A stretch of 64,000 bases of DNA from Lentibacillus sp. CBA3610. Lineage in GTDB: Bacteria > Bacillota > Bacilli > Bacillales > Amphibacillaceae. This document shows positions 1 through 7,853 of this stretch, piece after piece (position 1 is the first letter of the stretch; each line of letters starts with the position of its first letter). The notes under the pieces are model-generated. The model saw only the letters and a list, made by a program, of their open reading frames with translations, was not told where the DNA came from and made no database searches. The DNA lies in assembly GCF_013373365.1 (NCBI RefSeq), contig NZ_CP035925.1, forward strand, positions 744,001-808,000. Direction: 5' to 3'. The translations under genes were made by a program, and so were the position numbers.

Positions 1-69
1 TCTACAATCGCTATAGATTCGGGTGAAACCGCTGCAGATTATTATACAGAGATTCTTCCGGGTTCATAG
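1..69 (+). CDS. C-terminal tail of an unidentified protein (partial)
   Basis: Frame 1 is open from the window edge to a TAG at 67-69 and gives 22 residues ending TEILPGS. The tail looks protein-like (STIAIDSGET...), and a good bidirectional terminator follows about 140 bases later, as expected behind the end of a gene. There is too little sequence to name a family. It could also be a chance open frame. Bases 70-205 show no other gene that I recognise. Confidence 0.3.
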   Translation, partial: STIAIDSGETAADYYTEILPGS

Positions 70-205
70 GACAACAATTTGAGCGACTTCTTTGCCCTCA
101 AATCCTGGTTGAGTACTGCTCGTTGCACTGCAGGGGTCCCATTTAGTTCAACAGTCCCCAAAAGTCTCCGTATGTTTCGCTTATTTAGGTGAAAACGCAT
201 AAAAT

Positions 206-264
206 AAAAATCCGAACTGATTCGAAGTTTATCTGAAGAATTTTGAATCATTGTTCGGATTTTT
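206..264. terminator. bidirectional hairpin terminator
   Basis: Arms 206-217 and 253-264 are exact reverse complements (AAAAATCCGAAC and GTTCGGATTTTT), extended by TGATTC/GAATCA further in. A/T runs lie at both ends, so it can stop transcription from either side. Confidence 0.7.
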
Positions 265-280
265 GCTATGGTTACCTTTT

Positions 281-323
281 AAAAACCTCGGCACTCGCTA
301 TAGGAAAGGCGAACGCCGAGTTT
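281..323 (-). terminator. rho-independent terminator of the aconitase gene
   Basis: CTCGGC at 287-292 pairs with GCCGAG at 315-320. Read on the minus strand the stem is followed by a T run (281-285). It lies about 50 bases past the aconitase stop. Confidence 0.65.
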
Positions 324-371
324 TCCAATATACTTTTATCGCAGCCTCTGAGCTGATTAACTGACTTTGAT

Positions 372-2319
372 TTAAACATGTTGTCTCGCTTTAGTCCAAT
401 TAATCAATCCGCCGCTTACGATGATTTCACGCTGGCGGTCAGACAGATTATGCTCTGTGGTAATTTCATCTCCGCTGCCTGAGGTCAATTTTATGATGTC
501 ATTATTTTTCACTTGATTACGCAGATCCGCAAAATGGAGCACTTCCTCATTTTCGAGTTTGTCGTAATCCTCTTCGTTCGTAAACTTAAGTGGCAGGACA
601 CCGAAATTTACAAGGTTCTGCCAGTGGATGCGGGCGAAATCTTTTACAAGAACCGCGCGCAGCCCAAGGTAACGGGGAGCAAGTGCAGCATGTTCGCGGC
701 TTGAACCCTGTCCGTAGTTGAATCCGCCGACAATGGCATGGCCGGATTTTTCTTTTGTTACATTTGCCCGGTCAACATAAGTCGGGTCGACGTCTTCGTA
801 AGTGAATTTGCTGATTTCCGGCAGGTTACTGCGGTATGGAAGAACCCGTGCACCGCCGGCGAGAATTTCGTCAGTGGATATATTATCGCCGACTTTCAAC
901 AGAACCGGTATATCCAGCGTATCCGGCAAAGCATCCATTTCCGGAATTGATGCGATATTAGGTCCTTTGACAAGCTCTTGTTTCTGCGCTTCTTCAGGCG
1001 GAAGCGGTTTTTCAAGCAGGCGATCATCCACATTTGGTGCACTTGGATCACTTACTTTCGGATAAGGAAAATCCATTGTTCTTGGATCAGTGATTTCACC
1101 AGTCAATGCGGATACTGCTGCCGTCTCAGGACTGGACAGAAATACACTGTCTTCTTTAGTGCCGGACCTGCCCGGGAAGTTGCGCGGTGTTGTCCGCAAG
1201 CTGTTCCGTCCTGATGCAGGTGCCTGACCCATGCCGATACAGCCGTTGCACCCGGCCTGATGGAGTCTGGCGCCCGATTGCAGGAGACTTGCAATATGCA
1301 TTTCTTTAACAAGGTTTGTAAGCATTTGTCGCGATGTCGGGTTGATATCGAATGATACGCCATTGGCTATGTTGCGGTTCTTTACGATTTCAGCTGCTAT
1401 GGCAAAATCCTGGTATCCCGGATTTGCTGATGAACCAATATAAGATTGATAGATTGGAGTACCAGCAAGTTCACGGGCCGGAACGACATTTCCGGGACTG
1501 GACGGTTTGGCGACTAATGGCTCCAATTCGGAAAGGTTGATTTCTTCATGTATGTCATATGTGGCATCATTGTCTGCCGTTTAATTCACCCCATTCATCT
1601 TCCCGATTCTGCATGGATAAATAGCGCTTGACTTCTTTATCAGATGGAAAGACAGTTGCTGTTGCGCCAAGCTCAGCTCCCATATTCGCTATGACGTGCC
1701 GGTCCATTGCTGATAAGTCATCAAGCCCCGGTCCATAGTATTCGATGATTTTTCCAACGCCGCCTTTAACACCATGTCGTCTGAGCATTTCCAGAATAAC
1801 ATCTTTGGCACTGACCCAATCAGGCAGTTCGCCGGTTAATTTAACCCCCATTACCTGGGGCATTTTGATGTAGATTGGTTCACCGGCAATGGCCATGGCA
1901 ACGTCAATTCCGCCTGCTCCCATCGCAAGCATCCCCATACATCCATTAGCACATGTATGACTGTCAGATCCGAGCAGTGTTTTACCAGGAATAGCCAACC
2001 GCTGCATATGCACCGGATGACTCACCCCATTTCCAGGTCTTGAAAAGTATAGACCAAAACGCTGTGCCGCACTTTCCAGAAACAGATGATCATCAGGGTT
2101 CTTATTGTCTTCCTGTATTAAGTTATGGTCTACATACTGTGCTGAAGCTTCAGTCTTGGCATAATCCAGTCCCATTGCTTCAAGTTCCAGCATCACCATG
2201 GTTCCTGTCGCATCTTGTGTCAGGGTTTGATCGATTTGGAGGCCAATCTCCGCACCAGGGTCCATTTTGCCTGAAACAAGATGGTCATTGATCAATTTTT
2301 GCGTAACGTTCAAAGCCAA
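372..2319 (-). pseudogene. aconitate hydratase, Aquifex-type, one frameshift
   Basis: Interconverts citrate and isocitrate in the TCA cycle through a [4Fe-4S] cluster. The first 250 residues (TTG start at 2319 behind AAAGGAGG) carry GSDSHTCANG with cluster ligand Cys123. The second piece carries CNGCIGMGQ with the other two cysteines and the swivel-domain SSREHAALAPRYLG. The total of about 649 codons fits the putative Aquifex-type aconitase family, shorter than the 900-residue CitB type. The frame breaks near 1570: TGA at 1567-1569 ends the first part, and the correct frame resumes immediately as NDATYDIHEE. All active-site motifs survive, so a one-base sequence error or a very recent mutation is likely. 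No partner gene is adjacent. Confidence 0.85.
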
Positions 2320-2412
2320 TATTAATCCTCCTTTGAAAATATGTCTATATTAGTCCATACCTCAAATTAGGGTAAATCAAACTAGAAAGCCGGGATGTTA
2401 CATATGAAATCA

Positions 2413-2600
2413 GTCACAAAATCCATAAACTGCGACATAGGGTATATGTTGAGTGCAATGACACCGCTCCAGAAATACGCTCTGCTGAATTTTGCTCACT
2501 TCCGAATTAAATATATAATTCTTTTCTGCGAGGAGTGCAGCTTCACCGAAAAACTTGCAACACGACATATCACCACGTATATTCAGCTGCGGAGTTAGAG
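2413..2600 (+). repeat. degenerate copy of the dispersed GC-rich repeat (copy A)
   Basis: Starts with ATCCATAAACTGCGACATA, then GAGTGCA and CCGCTCCAGAAATACGCTC. These are the same left-end blocks seen at 9325 and, inverted, at 21650-21700. The interior is decayed: it shares GCGAGGAGTGCAGCTTCACC and TTGCAACACGAC with the copy at 33630. The stretch 2320-2740 has no gene that I recognise. Confidence 0.6.
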
Positions 2601-2696
2601 AGTCTCACTAAAATGCTGCCAACACACTTACTCAGACTACATCGCATTTTATATCTACTATGAGTTCAAAAGCAGGAAAATTTACAAAAAGAGTCT

Positions 2697-2727
2697 AAAA
2701 AATGCCACCATAATGGTGACATTTTTT
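2697..2727 (-). terminator. terminator of yceI-like gene
   Basis: CACCAT/ATGGTG stem flanked by A6 and T6 runs, 14 bases past the yceI stop on the minus strand. Confidence 0.8.
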
Positions 2728-2740
2728 CTAAGTCATATGA

Positions 2741-3277
2741 TTACTCCGCTTTGTGTGCTTCGATTTCGAAAGTGATTTTAACTTCATCGCCAACCAATAC
2801 GCCGCCTGTTTCCAATGCAGCGTTCCAGGTCAGACCAAAGTCTTTACGGTTGATGGTTGTTTCGCCGCTGAAACCGGCTACGATATTGCCGCTCATTGGA
2901 TCTTTGCTTTGTCCTTCAGAAACAACATTAAATGTAACTGGCTTTGTTGTGCCAACCATTGTGAAGTCGCCTGTTACCTCATAGTTGTTATCTGATTTTT
3001 TCTTAATGTCATTCGCAACAAATGTCGCTTTTGGATGATTTTCAACATCAAAGAAATCTGCTGAGCGCAAATGATCATCACGATCGTTATTTTTTGTATC
3101 GATACTGGAAACATCAATGGTTGCTTCCACCTTTGCATCTTCCAGGTTTTCCGGATCTGCCTCGATGACCGCATCAAAGTCGTTGAAATGACCTTTTGCT
3201 TTCGAAATCATCATATGTTTGACTGAAAATCCTACTTCACTGTGTACTGTGTCGACATTAAATGTTTCTCTTGCCAT
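2741..3277 (-). CDS. YceI-like polyisoprenoid-binding family protein
   Basis: 178 residues of the YceI/lipocalin-like fold, which binds long-chain isoprenoids or similar lipids in its beta barrel. Typical family blocks are visible: DTVHSEVGFSVKHMM near the N-terminus, HLRSADFFDVENHPKATF in the middle, and GLTWNAALETGGVLVGDEV near the end. There is no signal peptide, so this copy is probably cytoplasmic, as in other Firmicutes. The start ATG has GGAGGG upstream. It is monocistronic, with its own strong promoter and a palindromic operator upstream and a terminator downstream. The physiological ligand in Bacilli is unknown. Confidence 0.9.
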   Translation of the reverse strand: MARETFNVDTVHSEVGFSVKHMMISKAKGHFNDFDAVIEADPENLEDAKVEATIDVSSIDTKNNDRDDHLRSADFFDVENHPKATFVANDIKKKSDNNYEVTGDFTMVGTTKPVTFNVVSEGQSKDPMSGNIVAGFSGETTINRKDFGLTWNAALETGGVLVGDEVKITFEIEAHKAE

Positions 3278-3293
3278 AAATATCCCTCCAATA

Positions 3294-3339
3294 GTTACTT
3301 TACGTAACCCAGTATAAAATGATAAATAAATAATGTCAA
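3294..3339 (-). promoter_or_regulatory. sigma-A promoter with overlapping palindromic operator
   Basis: On the minus strand TTGACA (3334-3339) is followed by exactly 17 bases and TATACT (3311-3316). Immediately downstream lies the inverted repeat GTTAC-N5-GTAAC (3294-3308), which also contains the palindrome TTACGTAA. It covers the expected start of transcription, which suggests a dedicated repressor, for example of the MarR type (inference). Confidence 0.75.
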
Positions 3340-3438
3340 GTAGTTTTAATATATTTATTTTGAATTAAGAATATCTACCCGTTTATTTTGTTTAATAAAC
3401 TTTAATGGTATACTAATACTAGATTTGGAGTGAATGGT

Positions 3439-3897
3439 ATGAGGGAGCTAAGCATTGTTCCATGCGGAAGGAAAAAAATCTGGGATAATTATCCTGAGCT
3501 GGGTGCAGTACCGGCAAAAGATGCGTATACAGGTACATTGCATCAGCGTTCACGGCAGTATGCGGAAATGTTTACCGATCAGTGGGTGATATTGTCAGCC
3601 AAACATGGATTTCTGTTTGCAGATGATGTCGTCGACGGTCCATATGATGTGACATTCAATCAGAAAAGTGACGAGATTATTACATTTGATAAATTAATCA
3701 GGCAAGTAAACGATAAGCAGCTGGATCAATTTGACAGACTTGTTGTTCTTACAGGGAAAAAATACAAACCTGTTATTAATGGGACCTTCAACGGAGATAT
3801 CCCCAGGGCATTTCCTTTATTGCAATTCGGCGGGATTGGCTACATACTACAGGCGCTGAAGCACGCAGTTGAAACAAAAACCCCCATACATTCATAA
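3439..3897 (+). CDS. DUF6884-like protein
   Basis: 152 residues beginning MRELSIVPCGRKKIW. The pattern of an N-terminal I-x-PCG-x-KKIW followed by AKHGFLF and then a VLTGKKY block is that of the DUF6884 (YaaA-like) domain, whose biochemical role is not established. ATG 3439 is preferred to the in-frame GTG at 3430, because the TTGGAG ribosome site at 3425-3430 overlaps that GTG. A TATACT -10 box lies near 3409. The next gene starts 15 bases after its stop, so the two are probably co-transcribed. Confidence 0.7.
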   Translation: MRELSIVPCGRKKIWDNYPELGAVPAKDAYTGTLHQRSRQYAEMFTDQWVILSAKHGFLFADDVVDGPYDVTFNQKSDEIITFDKLIRQVNDKQLDQFDRLVVLTGKKYKPVINGTFNGDIPRAFPLLQFGGIGYILQALKHAVETKTPIHS

Positions 3898-3912
3898 ACG
3901 GGAGCAGATATT

Positions 3913-4254
3913 ATGACGCAATCATTATTTATTATACTTCTTTTCATCGCTTATATCATCTATGTTGCTTTTAAGTATAAGAAGACCTGGAAAAAATTAT
4001 CAATAACTCAGATTGCCGGTGTATTCGTGACGTTTGCAGCCATAGCCGGTATTGCTGGAATCGTCCTTTTTTATGGCATAAATCACTTTGTTGAACCTGT
4101 TGTTTCGGGTTACATCCTCAGCTTTATAATCAAGTTTTTTGCAATCATCGTTATTATCACAATTGCAGGTCTGGCATTTGCGTCAATAGCCAGTAAAATA
4201 ACAAACGGAATCATTCCAAATGAATGGCGGGATCAGAATGTTCGGCAAAAATGA
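3913..4254 (+). CDS. small membrane protein, three predicted TM segments
   Basis: 113 residues. Hydrophobic segments lie at about 4-20, 32-56 and 68-92, separated by a Lys-rich loop (KYKKTWKK). I do not recognise the family. It follows the DUF6884-like gene by 15 bases in the same direction, with a purine-rich ribosome site (GGGAGCAG), and a hairpin terminator lies about 75 bases downstream. The function cannot be inferred. Confidence 0.65.
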   Translation: MTQSLFIILLFIAYIIYVAFKYKKTWKKLSITQIAGVFVTFAAIAGIAGIVLFYGINHFVEPVVSGYILSFIIKFFAIIVIITIAGLAFASIASKITNGIIPNEWRDQNVRQK

Positions 4255-4330
4255 CGTTTAGTGCAGGTAACTGTCCGTTGCAATCATAGCCAGCCAGTCG
4301 TTTTATCCATAATCCTTTGCTTTGACGTTT

Positions 4331-4353
4331 CACTTATGTTTTAAGTGCTTTTT
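4331..4353 (+). terminator. short hairpin terminator
   Basis: CACTTA (4331-4336) pairs with TAAGTG (4342-4347), followed by CTTTTT. It closes the preceding two-gene unit. Confidence 0.5.
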
Positions 4354-4439
4354 ATGGACCAAAGCCGTTCCGAAAAGCCGACTGTCTGAACATATATAAT
4401 GCAGAATGAATATATGAACAGAACCAGGGGGGCACAGCC

Positions 4440-4685
4440 ATGGATAAAGGCACTGTGATTCGAACGGCAGCACTTGCTGTAGCGCTTATTAACCAATTTC
4501 TCGTTGTGTTTGGAAAATCACCACTTCCTATTGACGCTGAAATAGCCGAACAGACTGTTTCGTTTTCATTTACGCTGACAACTTCCACATGGGCATGGTT
4601 CAAAAATAACTATGTCACCAAGACGGGCAGAAAGCAGAAGCAAGTTTTAATGGAAAATGATCTTTTAGAGAGAGGGGAATCTTAG
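4440..4685 (+). CDS. SPP1/XhlB-family holin, orphan
   Basis: 81 residues. MDKGTVIRTAALAVALINQFLVVFGKSPLPID and the later TWAWFKNNYVTKTGRKQ match the SPP1 holin family, which also contains XhlB of the PBSX prophage. Family proteins form membrane lesions during phage lysis. There is a strong GGGGGG-type ribosome site. No endolysin, XhlA-like gene or other phage gene is nearby, so this is a lone holin: a prophage remnant or a domesticated holin used in autolysis or export (inference). Confidence 0.8.
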   Translation: MDKGTVIRTAALAVALINQFLVVFGKSPLPIDAEIAEQTVSFSFTLTTSTWAWFKNNYVTKTGRKQKQVLMENDLLERGES

Positions 4686-4822
4686 TTGACGTTTCACCAA
4701 CGCCTGAGAGAATGACAGCTTGGGCGTTTGGATAATCTAGCACGAATTGCCTAATGTAAATTTTCTAATTTGTCGCTATAATAGTAAAATACATAATTTT
4801 AATTAGATCAGGGGGAGATTGG

Positions 4823-6616
4823 ATGCAAAAAACAGTGTATAACCCTAAATGGAATTTGGATAGTATTTTTCCGGGAGGCAGTACATCAGAAACATTTCAT
4901 TCCTATTTGGAAAATGTTCAGACGACTATTCGGCATCTGGATTCAGAAGTTGATCAGTTTAACCCGGCAAATGGTGATGTCAACAAGGAGCTCACGGGTA
5001 TTGTAAATCAGCTTGAGGATTCTCAGAACAAGATGAAGGAAGCATTTGCATTTATTAGTTGTCTTAACGCACAGGATATGAATGACAAGAAGGCTGATCT
5101 GCTTGTTGCCAAAAGAAGTTCGCTAAAAGCAGAAATGGATGCAGTCAGGACAAAATTAAATCAAAAACTTATTGAAATAAATGATGTGGAATGGCGTGAA
5201 CTTCTGGAAACCCCGGAACTGAATAAGCTCGGGTTTGTATTGAATGAACAACGGGAGAAAGCCCGGGAACTGCTTCCACAAGAACAGGAAGTGCTGATAA
5301 ATGATTTGGCAGTTGATGGTTATGAAGCATGGAATCAGATGTATAACACCATTATCGGAAATATGCGTGTTGAGATAGAAGAAGATGGGGACGTGAATGC
5401 TTATTCTGTTGGACAGGCATCGAATAAGTTAAATGATCCTGACCGATCCGTCCGTCAGCATGTTTTCAGTCAGCTTAATGAGGAATGGGAGCGGAATGCT
5501 GATTTTTTTGGTCAAACATTAAATCATCTGGCCGGATTTCGTTTGCAAAAATATAAGCACCGTAATTGGCAGCACATTTTAAAGGAACCACTTGCCATCA
5601 ACCGGATGAAACAAGAAACGCTTGATGCCATGTGGGCAGCGATTAACCGTAACAAGAAGTATTTTGTGAAATTTTTGGAGCGGAAAGCTGATCTTTTGGG
5701 ACAGGAGAAATTAAGCATTTATGATGTGAACGCACCCATATCAAAGTCGGTGAAAACATCGACATATACGGAAGGTGCGCACTTTATTGTTGAAAATTTT
5801 CGGCAGTTTAGTCCCAAAATGGCTGACTTTGCCAGGATGGCTTTTGAAAATCGCTGGATTGAAGCGGAGGATCGTCCCGGCAAACGCCCGGGCGGATTTT
5901 GCACAACTTTCCCTGATAGTGAGCAGACGCGTATTTTTATGACCTATTCGGGAACGTCCGCTAATATTGCCACGTTAGCACATGAATTGGGACATGCTTA
6001 TCACCAGCATGTTATGAATGACCTTCATGGATTAAACCAGGGTTATGCCATGAACGTTGCCGAGACCGCCTCGACATTTGCGGAGATGATTGTTGCGGAT
6101 GCATCCGTCAAAAATGCACAAACCAACGACGAAAAACAGGCATTGCTTGAGGATAAAATCAAGCGCAGCATTGCGTTTTTTATGAACATTCATGCCCGGT
6201 TTCTTTTTGAACAGCGCTTTTATGAAGAACGGAAACAGGGGATGGTGCCGGTTGAGAGGTTAAATGAGTTGATGATTGAGGCACAAATAGAAGCGTATTG
6301 TGGTACATTGGATGACTATGATCCAAACTTCTGGGCTTCTAAATTGCATTTTCATATTACCGGTGTTCCATTTTATAATTTCCCATATACATTCGGTTAT
6401 TTGTTCAGTCTGGGAATCTATTCATATGCACAAAGTCTGGGAGGTGACTTCGAGGAGGATTATATTGCGCTATTGCGGGATACGGGAAGCATGACAGTGG
6501 AAGATCTGGCAGCGAAACATTTGAATGTTGACTTGACGAAACCGGACTTTTGGGAAAATGCTATTAAGCTGTGTGTGCAGGATGTTGAGGAATTTCTTTC
6601 ACTGACGGAAGAATAA
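4823..6616 (+). CDS. pepF: oligoendopeptidase F (M3 metallopeptidase)
   Basis: 597 residues, normal length for bacterial PepF, a cytoplasmic zinc peptidase that cuts oligopeptides. The zinc site HELGHAYHQ has its HExxH at residues 387-391, and the third-ligand glutamate is in NVAETASTFAEM about 25 residues later. N-terminal helical domain MQKTVYNPKWNLDSIFPGGS is typical. ATG 4823 has GGGGGAG eight bases upstream, and a TATAAT -10 box lies at 4777-4782. Monocistronic. Confidence 0.93.
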   Translation: MQKTVYNPKWNLDSIFPGGSTSETFHSYLENVQTTIRHLDSEVDQFNPANGDVNKELTGIVNQLEDSQNKMKEAFAFISCLNAQDMNDKKADLLVAKRSSLKAEMDAVRTKLNQKLIEINDVEWRELLETPELNKLGFVLNEQREKARELLPQEQEVLINDLAVDGYEAWNQMYNTIIGNMRVEIEEDGDVNAYSVGQASNKLNDPDRSVRQHVFSQLNEEWERNADFFGQTLNHLAGFRLQKYKHRNWQHILKEPLAINRMKQETLDAMWAAINRNKKYFVKFLERKADLLGQEKLSIYDVNAPISKSVKTSTYTEGAHFIVENFRQFSPKMADFARMAFENRWIEAEDRPGKRPGGFCTTFPDSEQTRIFMTYSGTSANIATLAHELGHAYHQHVMNDLHGLNQGYAMNVAETASTFAEMIVADASVKNAQTNDEKQALLEDKIKRSIAFFMNIHARFLFEQRFYEERKQGMVPVERLNELMIEAQIEAYCGTLDDYDPNFWASKLHFHITGVPFYNFPYTFGYLFSLGIYSYAQSLGGDFEEDYIALLRDTGSMTVEDLAAKHLNVDLTKPDFWENAIKLCVQDVEEFLSLTEE

Positions 6617-6718
6617 AGACCCTGGGGTTGCAAGTACCAAAGCATGTTTGCTCCGGGAAAAATTTGTTTATTTTCCGTCCATAGGTTATAATAGATTCAA
6701 CAAAAAAAGCATATGTAA

Positions 6719-6815
6719 GAAGCCTGCAGGGGGAGCCGTCTGGCTGAGAGTGAACAGGTTGCTGTTCTGACCCTTCGAACCTGTTAGTTAATACTAGCGT
6801 AGGAATGGTGGCTTT
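6719..6815 (+). ncRNA. TPP riboswitch (THI element)
   Basis: Contains the conserved TPP-aptamer blocks in order: GGGGGAGCC, CTGAGA, GACCCTTCGAACCTG and AGTTAATACTAGCGTAGG. The outer helix AGCC/GGCT closes it. It lies upstream of thiT, separated by an intrinsic terminator, which fits control by premature termination when thiamine pyrophosphate is bound. Confidence 0.97.
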
Positions 6816-6830
6816 TTTGATGGAATAGAT

Positions 6831-6886
6831 AGCAATGTGAGCGGATTTCCCCATCAGGAAGCTTCCCCTTGGCATTGCTTTTTTTG
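6831..6886 (+). terminator. riboswitch expression-platform terminator
   Basis: AGCAATG (6831-6837) pairs with CATTGCT (6873-6879) and is followed by T6. It stands between the TPP aptamer and thiT. Confidence 0.8.
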
Positions 6887-6936
6887 TGTGCAAATTTAGC
6901 AGGTGGAGTCATTCCGCCGGCAAAGGGGAGGATTTA

Positions 6937-7509
6937 ATGCGTTCAAACCGTACGTTATTTTTGATTGAGGTGGCTATTTTTACAGCCTTGGCACTGATGC
7001 TGGATATTATTCCGTTCTTATCGATAAAGCTTTGGGTACAAGGTGGTTCTGTATCACTGGCAATGATTCCGGTGTTTATCGTTGCATTTCGCTGGGGGCT
7101 GAAAGGTGGTCTTTTGTCAGGATTTTTATGGGGGGTTCTGCAAGTTGCTGTAGGCACTGGTTATGTACTGCATCCGCTGCAGGGGTTCATTGACTATGCA
7201 CTGGCCTTTACAGTAATCGGATTGGCCGGGATCTTTGCAAAACGGGTTCAGGAAGCGGTTAAATCAGGTGAGACCAAAACTTATCTTACTTATATAACGC
7301 TTGGTGTCATCCTGGGCAGTATGCTGCGCTTTGCGGCTCATTTTGCAGCAGGTGTTGTATTTTTTGAATCTGCTGTGGAAGGACAATCAGTCTGGGTTTA
7401 TTCATTCCTGTATAATGCATCCTACATCATTCCATCATTAATTATTAGTGCGATTGCTGTCTTCCTGTTATTTCACAAACAGCCCAGAACGTTATTACAG
7501 GCAGCCTGA
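6937..7509 (+). CDS. thiT: thiamine transporter ThiT (ECF S component)
   Basis: 190 residues with about six membrane segments. This is the substrate-binding S component that works with a shared ECF energising module encoded elsewhere. Recognisable blocks are GGSVSLAMIPVF, HPLQGFIDYALAF, and RFAAHFAAGVVFF. ATG 6937 is chosen over the upstream in-frame start because AAAGGGGAGG lies directly before it. Control by the TPP riboswitch upstream independently supports thiamine as the substrate. A terminator follows at 7546. Confidence 0.95.
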   Translation: MRSNRTLFLIEVAIFTALALMLDIIPFLSIKLWVQGGSVSLAMIPVFIVAFRWGLKGGLLSGFLWGVLQVAVGTGYVLHPLQGFIDYALAFTVIGLAGIFAKRVQEAVKSGETKTYLTYITLGVILGSMLRFAAHFAAGVVFFESAVEGQSVWVYSFLYNASYIIPSLIISAIAVFLLFHKQPRTLLQAA

Positions 7510-7545
7510 TTTGTTCACTGTCCGCTCACAATCACTTAACTAAAG

Positions 7546-7577
7546 TAGCCCTATTCAAATGCACAGGGCTATTTTTG
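7546..7577 (+). terminator. terminator of thiT
   Basis: TAGCCCT (7546-7552) pairs with AGGGCTA (7565-7571), then T5. Confidence 0.85.
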
Positions 7578-7603
7578 TATACTGGTATAAAGGAGGGATT
7601 GGC

Positions 7604-7735
7604 ATGCGGGAACTTATTGGTGAATGTCGGTCATGTGGAAAAAATGTTTATTGTGAGAATGGTTTTTTTGATGGGGTTCATGAAGATGGTAAGCTGCTAT
7701 GTTATGACTGTGCTGATGAGAAAGAATCGAAATAA
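7604..7735 (+). CDS. 43-residue Cys-rich small protein
   Basis: Begins MRELIGECRSCGKNVYCENG and ends CYDCADEKESK. The two cysteine pairs C-x2-C and C-x2-C about 30 residues apart suggest a small zinc ribbon. An excellent ribosome site (AAAGGAGGGATTGGC) precedes ATG 7604, and a short hairpin with a T-rich tail follows at 7782. The function is unknown. It sits alone between the thiT terminator and the permease gene. Confidence 0.65.
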   Translation: MRELIGECRSCGKNVYCENGFFDGVHEDGKLLCYDCADEKESK

Positions 7736-7781
7736 TCAGCAATTGATGATCTGAAATCGCTAAGTTAATTCACGTTATCAC

Positions 7782-7807
7782 AGGCGGTTTCTTTCACCGC
7801 TTCTTTT
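7782..7807 (+). terminator. short terminator after the Cys-rich peptide
   Basis: GCGGT (7784-7788) and ACCGC (7796-7800), followed by TTCTTTT. Confidence 0.5.
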
Positions 7808-7808
7808 C

Positions 7809-7834
7809 GAGGTGCATAGGCTATAGCACACCTC
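7809..7834 (+). promoter_or_regulatory. inverted repeat just upstream of the permease gene
   Basis: GAGGTG and CACCTC arms separated by 14 bases, ending about 20 bases before the likely GTG start. It could be an operator or a leader hairpin that affects ribosome access. No family match. Confidence 0.35.
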
Positions 7835-7853
7835 AGAAAAGGAAGTGTTTGAC

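Noticed and set aside
42-251. 69-residue minus-strand open frame at the left edge
   Set aside because: Runs through the bidirectional terminator stem; no ribosome site; the opposite strand has a more protein-like partial frame ending at 69.
6564-6893. 109-residue minus-strand open frame
   Set aside because: Antisense to the TPP riboswitch and the pepF end; no ribosome site or family pattern.
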